Shown here piece by piece: positions 13,201 to 25,200 of a stretch of 64,000 nt of DNA (position 1 is its first letter; every line of letters begins with the position of its first letter). The DNA lies in the NCBI GenBank assembly GCA_964017185.1, contig OZ024871.1, forward strand, positions 27,938,488-28,002,487. Reading direction: 5' to 3'. Origin of the DNA: Rugalucina vietnamica (Eukaryota > Mollusca > Bivalvia > Lucinida > Lucinidae). A model generated the notes under the pieces. That model worked only from the letters and a program-made list of their open reading frames with translations, did not search any database and had not been told where the DNA came from. A program made the position numbers and the translations under genes.

Positions 13201-16200
13201 CATCTTTATAATGGACTAACATAGCTATAGCAAGTTCCCCCTTCTGTTTCCGTGTACTCTCACATAGCAAAGGGTGTTCTGCCTCAGATACATTGGCTTT
13301 CATACCTACAAATGCATAACATTAAGTTTTTTTAATTTTACTCTTTTATATCTTTTTGTTCTTTTTAAACAAAAGCGAAAAAATTCTGATATTAAATTTC
13401 AAACTTTAGAAAGTCTTTACTAGTTTACATTTTGCTCCTTATTTTGAGAACTTAACACTATGGCTTACCTTGTCAATTAGGCAGTCGAAAGAGGTGCCAA
13501 CAAACTATCTTTTAAGTATAGATTCAAAAGGTTGTTGGATTGTGTGCATTGGGTTATTTGAAATAAACTGAATAAACTGTTTCTTTTTCCAGGTTTTACT
13601 CTTACTTAAACTTGTTTTGGGTTTTTTTGTGCGTTTTTTTCTTTTGCTTACATTTTTTATTTGTTGTTTTTTAAATAAAGGATACAAAAGAAATACAACA
13701 TACCTAAGGCAGCCACACAACCTTCAAAGCCCAATTTTTCATCCCCAGGGTCTCGGGTGAGTGGTTCAAGCTTCTGGCGACCTGGACACATTGCTACTGT
13801 AGCCATCAAGCATGCTGAAAGGAGAATGTAAAATGTGTTAGCTTTATTGCTTTATTCTTCGTCTGTACTGCGCTTTAATGTCCTAGTCCCATTTAACAAT
13901 TTTTAACGAGAGGAAGAATGATCCTTGAACTATTTTCAAAACCTAAAGTCTGTTTTGTAGTGTGCGATAATGGTTTTTCGCAGATATTTTACAAATGTTC
14001 AAATGTAGAAGAAATATTTTCTTGGCACAATTAAGCATCTAGTTTGTCGCAAAATGTGCAGCAAAAATTTCAAAAATCGGCTGACAAATAAAAAAGTTCT
14101 GGTCAAAAACATTTTTGAATAGGGATTTCCTGTACAAAAATCTCATGGAAGGGAGGTAAATATTTTCCCGCAAAAATTTTAAATTCTAACTATTTAATCA
14201 TGATTGCTCAAAATTATTATAAACTGACACAAATTACATACCTGAGACAAAATCTTCATTATCGGGTAAAAATTCGCGAAAAATATGCATTTTCACGATC
14301 ATCGATTATCTCCCTTGCCAATGCAAAATCCCTATGCAAAATTTATTTTGGCCATAAAAACTTTATTTGTTCACCGATTTTCAAAATTTTTGCAGGTCCT
14401 ATTAGGACAAACTAGGATCAAGATTTTGACATGAAAATAATTTTTCTGTCATCCCCCATACAAAAATTTTCTGCGAAAAACCATTATCAGAGGCAAGTTT
14501 TTAGACTTTAAAACACCAAATGCTAGGATTAATAATTATTGTGGGTCTGCTTCGCAACTTATTAGACATGCTAACAATTGAACTATCACACCTGGTCAAA
14601 AAGAAAGGTTTCAGTCATTTGTGCCTGATACAAATACAAGTTCACAAAACCAAATGCTATGGGATAAAGTTTTGAAGGTGTTTCACAAGTATACTTAAGT
14701 ATTGTATACCTCCGAGGCAGAAAGCATCAAAGATGAAGCTAGCCAAGGATATAGGCAACAAGGCATCTCCCCTAGTTTTGATAGTCCCTTCTTTAAGTTG
14801 GTCTGCCCTCTCTCTAAGTACTGTCAATTCAGCTGGTCCAAGAGGAATCTTCTTTAACAAAGTCAGCAGCTCGGTCTCTTGGTATGCCAGCTTGACCTGA
14901 ATAAAGAACAATATAGCATTAAGCCGGCAAAGGATTTAGGCAACAGGGTATCTCCTCCAGATTTGACAACTGTCAGTGCTTTTGTTTGTGTGTTTGTATG
15001 GTGGTGTAACTCTCACAAGACAATTTTTGAGTAAGTCATGTCAGAGCCACTGCTTCCTGGGTATCATAGGGAGTCAAAGTGTCTTCCTCAAGGACACAAC
15101 TCGGCACAAGTGGGGGTTAAACTAAGGGCCTCTCCATTTGTAGTCTGATGCTCTACAGCCTCTACCACTACAGTAGGCTACCATACTCATGTAAATCTTA
15201 CATCAAATATGTTATCTATCTTGCTCATAAATACAGTTTGGACTTTGGATCCATCTTCTTACTCATTAAAGGCCATTTCTGAGTCTGTACAACCAAGTCT
15301 TTTTCAAACCTAACTAGAAAATCTCTATGGCAGATGTACTCATACATGAAGCCAATTTTCCCCAAACTAACCTCCAGTGCCTTGCAGGATGCCGGTGGTC
15401 TTGGTAGCTCTAACCCAAACATTCCAACCTTAAAGGCAAGGTGCCAACAGTCATACTCCTCTAGTAACACCCCACACAGGAAGGCAGCTTTAGACAGAGT
15501 CTGACTGGCCAGTAGTGTTATGTTGGTCAGAGCTTTCTTCTTTTTACCTACAATAAATAAAGAATGGTTAAACAATGTTTAACTTCTTGAAGTAAAGCAA
15601 AAGAAAAGAATACATGTGGATGAAAATCATCAAGAATGAAAACTTGGATGAAAATAAGTAAGTTCTCAATATTGTAAGCCTAATCAAGTATTTAATATCT
15701 AATGCACTATTACTATTAAAGGCAAATGAAAACATTTTAGCTTAAGAGAGTTTAGTGCTTTGGACATCAGATTGACAGGCTAGTGGTTCAAAATGTTTAA
15801 CCCAACTGATGCGGAAGTTTTGAGCAAAAACTTCACCTACCCATACTACTGGTTTATACCCAGGAAGTGGTGGCTCCATCCCAACATGCCTGAAAATTGT
15901 TGACTGGGATGTTAAATCATAAAAGAAACAAACAGTTTATCCTATTGTCAGAGATCTTTTTGATACCTTTAACATTTGGCACTGCAGCACATTCAGCCAG
16001 CAGATCTGGTGGGTTGGTCAGTAATTCTTCAGCTAACTGCTGGGCCAGTTTACACGCTTCTTTAGTGTGCCCATGGGCATGTAAGGCTTCTGCCCTCGCA
16101 CACAGTATCTGTATAATGGAAAACAAGTAAACATTTAATTCCATTTGTGTATATAAGATGTTAACAAAAGCCATACCAATTTAAGTTTTTGACAAAGTCG

Positions 16201-19200
16201 GTAGTCAGTAAAGAGCTATTCATACAGTAGCTGTTACACCTCAACCTCTTTATAACACTATTGCTGGGGTCCAAGCCAATTTCTGTGTTAGCTATCCAAT
16301 CCGTGTTATAATGAGAGTAAAATGTATACGCATATCGCAAAACAGTCCAATTGGGGTCCAATAATGATTTGTGTTATATCCAAAACCATGTTGTAATGAA
16401 CTGTGTTATAAAGAGGTCCATGTGTATATATGTTACATTATCTAACTTAAAATAAATTTTGATTTTTTTTTTACTTTTGACAAAGAAAAAGTTATAAGAA
16501 ACTATTTCTACATTGACCAGTCATTATTTAACTAGAGTATTTCTGACAGTTTCCACAGCACATTACTGGCATTACATGTAGTTAGATTTAAAGCCTACAG
16601 AGCACTAGTTGTAGCAGACATTGAGGATGTTTGTATCCCAAATGGATACACTTTGACCAAGGAAATTACTTCATAACCAAGGGGATATAGTCGATTAACA
16701 TACATATTTTTAAGAATTTCACAAAACTATGCGCTATTCAGTTTCTAATTGTATAATTTTTTAAGAATTTTACTGTACCTCTTGCTTATTTTCTAGGACT
16801 TTCACACTCGCAAAGTAGTTAGGTTCATCATTCTTCTCTTTCCTTTTCCTCTCAGCTTCCGTCACCTTAGCCCTGTCATACAAATACAGGGAATACTCGT
16901 CTCCCGAGAAGTGGGAGTCTGACGACGGCTCGCCGTGGATTGTATTTGACCTTGACACTCGTACCTCGCCACTGGGGTTGCCTGTTTCCAGGTCCATGTA
17001 ACTGTCTACATCAAAGTTCTGATCGTTTGACTGATCTACATGAGGTTTACTACCACTAGCGCTGTCACATTTTGATTTTAAGTCCGCTAATGAAAATGTA
17101 CCAAACGTGTGTGGGAGATCATGGTCTTCTAAAGAATTACTCCTAGAATTGATTTCTTTCATATCTCCACCTGAGTCGGAGTCTCTGAAGAGGGAACTGC
17201 CTCTCCCGGGTTCACAGAAACCTTCGGATCCTGAGCTTAAGGCGCCGTCATTATCGTGTCCCTGTCGACTAGAATGACCGTGTCTTTTACCCTTACCGTC
17301 CTGAGGAGAATGATGCTCTTGCAGCATATTTGTAGCTTGAGCAAGCGTTGTTGTGTCGTCAGTGCTTATTAAGTTTTCTGAGCATATAGTCACTGGCTGA
17401 ACGCGGGACACTTTTTTGGCATCTGGATCTAAATTCCTATTAAACCTATATCTTATACACATATGCTGTTTATCTGAATAAGTAATCCCTGGTATTGTAT
17501 AATCATCCCACATTAACTGACAGGCTTCAATTCCGGGTTTAAACCCTGCAAAGTTTTCCATTTCTGACTTTTTCAAGTTCGTCCCTCCGCTACTTTTAGC
17601 TCTCTTCACTTTCTCAACAGTAGAAATATGCCATTCCTTGAATTTGGTACAAAGATCATCTTTCTGAATGGGTGAGAGTTTTGGATTGAGTGCAGCCAGC
17701 CTCCAGAGTATGACTATTTCATCACAGAGACTGGAAGCTGCATGTTGGGTTATGCTGGCGGAGCTATTGGCACTACCACGGGTCTGATTGCTGGAGTTGG
17801 TTGATATCTTTGTCATGAACCACCAGATCAAAATCTGAAAATCAAAAGCATTATGCCACTTTAATATTTTATTATTATTAGAAAATTCTAACTTCAGTAA
17901 CGGTTTCCATTCTCTTCAAATCAATCTGTGTAGAATCAATTTTAATTTTCTACCTCACAAATTTCATAATAAATCTATTTTTTTTACTGATTAATTGCAA
18001 TGATTCAGAAGATAATAAATTTTATTTCCATGTCTTCAAGCAAATATTTCATACATATAGATTTGTTTCTATAGAAAAAACAGCTTTAGTGTGTGCAATA
18101 AAGCCATGCTTCATAAAGATACCTTTTGTGACTTCTCAATGTGAATATTTCTCAGAATTTCAGAAAGACAAGAGCTAACAAGTGCCTGCCACCTGAGTTG
18201 TCATTCATGTTTTTGTTTATACAAATGTAAAATTATCTCTTGTCAAGTTCTTAGCACCATGTTTTACAATTAACTACAATGCTCCACTTTTACCTGTTCA
18301 CACTGCAGCACTTCGTCAGTGATAATCTCTAGAAGTGGTATGGCGTTACTGTCACTACGTCGGAACATCTCCCGTACTATAGACAACAGATTCCACATGC
18401 CCTCGGGCTCCCGGCCCCTCAGGGGTCGCAGTAAACTCTGCCATTCAGCCGCTGCTGGGGGCGCAGTGGCAGTGAGAAAATTTACATCACTGTAAACAAT
18501 GTAAATCACAGCTCTATTACAAAGTCATGCATTGATGTTTTGTTTCTTAATATCAAAATAAAAGAATATTATGGTTCCTTTTGCTTATCTTTATCAAAGG
18601 CATCGCAATCATGAATGTAGCCACATTCCAGTTAAAGTATTTTACATGTGTTAACATTGTTAACAACTTTTTTGTTGAAAATTTCAATGGCATATGAATT
18701 TCAGTGTTTTCCCTGGCGCACAAAAATGCGCGTTTTGACGCAATTTTGGACTAAATGTCCCCAAAAATAAACCCAGGCGCGCCATGCGTGGCGCAATTTT
18801 TTTCGGGTCGAAACGTCCCGATCATTTCGGTCCGGTTTTCTCGTCGCGGTTACCCATTTTAGACACACCTATCGGACGCTTGTTTTTCCGTTTAGTTTCT
18901 GTACTCGATCTTATACAAAGCGTCTCATTGACTTCCTGACTGGTTTGCTCTACGAAGAAGATGTTTATATCGTAATTGCGATAAACCCAGTCAACTCTCT
19001 TTTTCTTTTCTTCAACATGGCGGCTCACTCGCGTCCGATAACAGATTTTTTAACTCAGACTGAAATTCTGACAGAAAATAGCGAGTCAGCGGCGCCTGAG
19101 CCGCCTCAAAAGCAGATACCGCTGTCCCAAGACGCAGAGAAACGGGAACATGAAAATACTATCCTTTATAAAGAAGTTTCAGACTGTGAGACAGGAATGA

Positions 19201-22200
19201 CTTGCTCAATTTTCCTGGCTTCCTCAAGGCTTTTGTTGATAAAACTTGCTACATGCATAGTAGTGACATTTGGTGAGCTGTTAAACTGGTCAGGACAACC
19301 CCAACTATTGATATGTTGTGAATAATAGGTACCTCACTTGACTTTTAGACTAGGAACAAGTTTTGAAATCAAATGCAACTTTTTGCGGCTAATGAAAGAT
19401 TTTGTCCCCTAAAATCATCCAGGTGTCCCCCATTTTGCCAAAGCAGGGGACATGTGTCCCCTAAAAATAAATCCCAAGGGAAAACACTGATGAATTTCAA
19501 ACCTTTCAAGTTATAGCACTCAAATGGCCTAATCTTGCCTTTTTGTGGACCATAATATTTGCAGTTGCCTTGCATGATTTTTGAGAAAGATACATACAAT
19601 AATTTCTGTGGAAAATTTAACTCAACTTGGGCGGGAATATTCATCTCAACTTTTTCCATTTGGATACAAGATTGTTATTCATTCCTTGAAAAAAATTCCA
19701 CAATTTTATCTTATTTCTTTTTCAGAAAATTTCCTGCCAACACTGAAGAAATTCCAACCTGAAGACTACTGGTGATGGCACACAGAACTTGACCAGTGTT
19801 TTCTTCACATTCTCGTGTAGTGTTGACTCGTCGAGGCACCAGGATGTCTGTTCACTGGCCGAGGGGCCGGCTGTGGGGTCAGGGGCTCCCTGATACTTGT
19901 TGATGTCTGACTCTTGACAGGACAGCAGGTCATCAAGGAGACGCTGGGCTGTTGGTAAAATCTGAAAAAGGAGTAAAAACTTTATTGTTAGGAAGGTATC
20001 AACTAGAGTTAAATGCTAAAATGACAGCATATATGGGACGCAATTTTGTTCTATCTTTTGTAATCTGTCTTGGGATGACTTTGGCTCACAGAGGGATGCT
20101 TAACTGTGACCTCACTGACCTGAGAGACAGATTTGTCTTTTCGCAACTTACACCCATGATAGATTATTGCACACTTTTAGAGAGGCTAGATTTTTGTCAA
20201 TTTTACCTTGATAAACAGTGATCGTGTCTTCTATTTTAAAAACCGAATGTTTATGATGTTGTTTTGATGTGTGCACTTAACGACAAACTAACATGATGTC
20301 CTATGCAACGAATGTTAAACAGAAACACATAGCCACAGTCAGACAACCAGGGATAGACAAGTATTTCTGACAATGACTAAAACCTTTGATTTACTGATAT
20401 TTTCTGATGCTTTGTGCAAGACAACAATAACTGTACCTGCTGTGGTAATTCTGTGATGAGATACTGAGCAAATTTCTGTAGTTGATCTCTGTGTAGTCTG
20501 GACAGGGTCTCTGATACTGGGGCTCTCTGACGAACCATACTCGACTGAAACACACGGCAACCAAAAAGTATTTCATAAAACTTCAAAGAATTCCACTGAC
20601 ATATGGGTACACCAAAATGGTCTAGATAAACAGATGTTCTAAGTGGGATAAACAAAACAAATGCCAGTGAATAATAGTTGGAATAAATAGGTAGATGATT
20701 TCACTCTAAGGTAAGTCCAACTACATGCAATTGGGTTTTGAAGATGTTCAGATTATGAAAACTAGTCAGTATGTCTCATTTTATAGTTTCGTCCATTTTT
20801 TTTAGATTCCACAAGCAGCTACAGTCATATTGAGGTCGAGCCCCTGTTTAAAATCCCATTCTAAAATCTAAAGAGGTTTTGAATTGAAGTTATCACCACT
20901 GGTTTAAAAGGCCAGCAGCTAAATCACTTTTCCATGATGATTTCTACAAGACTCACTTGCTGTCTACAAAGCCTACCTGATGTATCCTAAACAGACAGAC
21001 AGCTACAACATGTGAGCACCATGAGGCACTACTGTCACAGGTACAGGTACAACTGGAGATTCTACGGCGATCAAACATGATGGCTACGTTGATGTTACCC
21101 TTGGTCTGGACCATGTTGTTGGGTGGGCATACAGTGGCACTCAGGTGGAATCCTACAATGGGCGTCAAAAATCTTGTTTATTATGACTATTATGATTTTT
21201 AATTGCCATTGAAGCAATGATCTGATCAATATCATCCTTTATAGTCATCGACAATAGTGAGTAGTTAAGAGAGAAAAATTTCTAAAACTGTGTTGCCAAG
21301 TTATAGGTAGTTACTGGCTCTTTACACATCTCTAACATGCTTCAAAATCAAGACAACTTTAAAATGGCATACATTCATTAAACTCCTCAGACATTTCAAT
21401 AAAAGCTTATAATTTTTACAGTATGATGTGCAAAATGTACGTGGCTTGTCCTAAAAGTCCCGTTACACATGCATTTTATTCTGAACGCATAGAAGGAACT
21501 AACCAAAGTTACTCATGCAGAATAATTGACCATACTGGAACTTATTTTACTGTACAACATTATACTCACTTCAATGAACTCACTGCTACAGTTACCTTGG
21601 CAACCATGAGTAGGCATGACCGGAGCAGGTCAAACTATGCAAAATGTTTTCAGAACTTCTATTTTTCGAAATCTGCTCAATCAACATTGATATAATGCAA
21701 TCACTTAGAAAATATACCATCCTAACTACCATTCTATCAGCACCATTTAGTGATGATATTATGAAATTTGGAAATGGTTTGATAGTTTAGGAGACAAATA
21801 AAGAAGCTTACCTATAAAAAATCAACGACAAAATTACGACGTCAGCGAAAACATGCGGAGCAAAAATACAGGGTCGTTATATTTAAACGTCTAAAACATG
21901 TTCTTAAATGGAAACCAAGCAATTGTTTAGCTTCATATAAGTTGGGGACTTCAATACTATTACACAACACCTATTTTTAAAAAGATATTTCAGCTAGCAG
22001 AAATATTACTTGACCTAATGAAACATGGGAAGTGGTTAACAGTTGACAGTATTTAATTAATTATTCTTAGTTTGCATGACTGAGCTTTATAGTATTATTT
22101 TGATGATTTGCTTATAATTATTTTACTTTCATTTCCAAGTATATACTACAGTATCATTTAGCTTCATATAAATCTAATTTTAAAAAAGATTTCTTGCTTG

Positions 22201-25200
22201 TAGTGAATTTAACCAAATAGCCAAATATTGAGAAAAAAGTCACAATTAACGGCAACGTCATTAGACCTGCTCCGGTGCAGTAGGGGTACAAGGGTTCAAA
22301 CCTCCACTGCGTTTTAACAAATACATGTAGCAGTACGAAAAATTGCCCCCAAACCCCTAAGATATAATGTTTGGTGACCATAAATGTTGTATGTAAGCGC
22401 CCACATGCTGTAAATGTGGCAAAACAGTGAGTGTAATGGAACTTTTGGGACGACCCTCGTAATCTTACCAATTTGCAGAGCATTCTTGACAGCTTTGGCC
22501 TTGTACAGGTGATCTCCCTTCTGAAACTCTTCTGCACTTCCATTGGCCAAGCACGAGTATAACCTGTAATGAAAAGAGGTTTTCATAACAAAATCTTCTA
22601 GGTAATGATGAAGATAACTGCTATCTACATACATGTATCACTGCATAGAATGATTCTTCACTTGTCTGCAGCCAAATAGTTCAGTTTATAAATTTTTACT
22701 TTTTCAGTATTTTCAAAACTGAATTTATTGGAATCAGAAGTGACTGTGTTGAAATCTTTCACACTGAGACTCATATATTCCTACCTAATATCCTCTTCAC
22801 TCTCTGGGAAGCTCCAGTATGTAATACGCAGCTGGACATCCTCTGGTATGGGCTGTGGGTATTTCTCTACCACCTCAAATGGGATGTAACAGGCAACTGT
22901 CCGAGACGCTAACTCAACCAGGGGCAAAACTTGGCCATCTGAAAAGATACAAGGAATCCCTACAGTGAATTAGAGTAAAGTGGAGATATCAAAAATCAAG
23001 CAGCTGGACTTTTTTTTTTTTTTTTTTTTTTTTTGATAGGCTGTGGGTATCTTATCTACCACCTCATATGGGATATAACAGGAGACTGTTAGAGATGCTA
23101 ACTCAACCAGGGGCAGACCTTGGCCATCAGCATAGGTTTAATCAAACTCAATGGCTTAAAGTTATATCTTGATAGTCTAGCACCTCCCAATCTGGTTTTA
23201 ACATGTACTTTTTCATAGTGAACTGAACAGGACAGCTTGAAAATATGACATATGACTACTAAGAATGTCTCTCCATCAGACTCAAAGATATTTATGTCTC
23301 TAAAATGGGAGGTATTCCCCTGATTTAAGAAATAGATCAGCTCTAGCAGTGAATTGTTGAGTAATAATTCACTGTTTGGAGGTCAGTTGTAAAGAAGATC
23401 AAATCACGAGCGCGTAGCGCGAGTGATTTATCTTCTTACAACTGACCGACAAACAGTGAATTATTACTCAACAATTCACGCACTTGAGCTGATCTATTTC
23501 GATTCTAACACACAATAAACGGAATAAATGTTGCTGAAACCGTCGATATCGTTCAGCTTTCCGCCATTGCACTGCAGATATCCCGCCAAATATTTGACTG
23601 TAATGCTGGTATTTACACACATTTATTACGTTTGTTGTGCGCTAAAACTACGTTTCACCGTCTAACGCTGCTTTGTGGGATAGCTGACGTCACAAATGCC
23701 GCAAAGTAACGTCACGCTCATTCGCCCAGTGAAATTGTTGCACAATATAACACGATTTTTTACCATTGGCCTTATAGGCGAGGTGTGTTAGAATGAGGGG
23801 TAACGGTACTCATTTTTTTTACCATACATGCAACTTGTCTCCTAAATGAGACAAGTCCCCTGATATGGAGATTGTCACCATGGTCACCATTTTGAGAATT
23901 ATACTTATCTGAGACTCCAGAGGTGAAACTGCATGTCCTGCATCCTATACTTATATATGTAATTTGGTCTCTGGGATGCAAAGTTTTAATTTTAGTGGGG
24001 TTTTGCAGATTTGCTATGAAAGATAGTTTTGGACCTATAAGTTGGCAGCCGGACTCACTGATATCAAATCCAATGAGTCCCAAGGACCCATGCTTTTAAA
24101 ACTGTAAATAAATCTGACACTGCCCTCACTGCTGCACTGCTACAGACATTGGCTCAGGAATTTGAAATTTTATAGTACAGCAATGAAAAACAAACAAAGA
24201 CACTGGTAAGATGCAAAAAGTAAGTTTTCTCACAATGAGAATGCAAAATCTAGAGTTCTACAGGCTATCATTATTCTGACCAGTTCAACGCTCATTTCAC
24301 ACATATCGTGGAAATCAATGTGGCTTCAGACAATTATAGTGCTTCTATAAACACATGGTGACAACTCTGATAGCCAGCGTTCTTATTAATACAGCAACAG
24401 GATTGTGAAGGTGCTATTGTGTGGGTAGTGTATGGACAACCTTTTTTAAACAAATACATGACATCTATATAGGGAATATTTAAAGGGGTCAACCTCTTAA
24501 TGCACATTAGATTTCTGTTATTCAGTTTTACGTCCCTTTCAAAATTATTTCAGCTCATATGAGACAGGCCAATCAAAACAGGAGAACCCCGAGAAAAACC
24601 ACCTGGCACACATGCAAGCAGAACTTGGCTCGCCTCACATGTTCCCTGTGTGCGGCTCGAACCCACACAAGACACAGGTCATCGGTGAGATTATCGAATG
24701 ATTTAAGCCTGTTAATGAAATCGGCGCTCTTATGTTTGTCAACAAAACAGAACAGCCTGAAAATATGACATATGACAAAGAAAGTCCCTCAATCAGACTC
24801 AAGAGATATTTGTCTCTAAAATGGGAGGTATTCCCCTGATTGAGGGATATTTGGTCTAAGATGTAACGGTTACCATTTTTTAACATACATGCAACTTGTC
24901 TCCTAAAAGAGAGACAAGTCCCCTGATATGGAGATTGTCACCATTTGGAGAATTATCCCTATCTGTGACTCAAGAGGTGAAACACAAATATAACCAGTTA
25001 TTTTTTACCTGCTTGTCCTGCATCCTAAACTCATAATTTGGTCTCCGGGATGCATTTAGTTTTAATTTCCGTGGGTCCTAGGATGCAATAATTTTGCAGA
25101 TTTGCTATGAAAGATAGTGTTTTGGACCCAGAAGTTGGCAGCTGGACTCATTGATATCAAATCCAGTGAGTCCCAAGGACCCATGCTCTTATTCTTAAAA

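Larger units (their letters stand above)
23225..24744. repeat. segmental tandem duplication, copy 1
   Basis: Matches 24745-26100 over most of its length (shared words TGAAAATATGACATATGAC, AATGGGAGGTATTCCCCTGA, CAACTTGTCTCCTAAA, GAATTTGAAATTTTA). Copy 1 alone contains the foldback and its companion element at 23329-23794. Both copies contain a reverse-oriented SINE near their ends. Confidence 0.85.

Noticed and set aside
11743-14415. 71-codon frame shared by both MITE-C copies
   Set aside because: Shared because the MITE is shared; too short, with no domain and no start context.
19952-20221. 89-codon plus-strand frame
   Set aside because: Overlaps ZSWIM8 exon 6 and its intron on the other strand; no domain, AT-driven.
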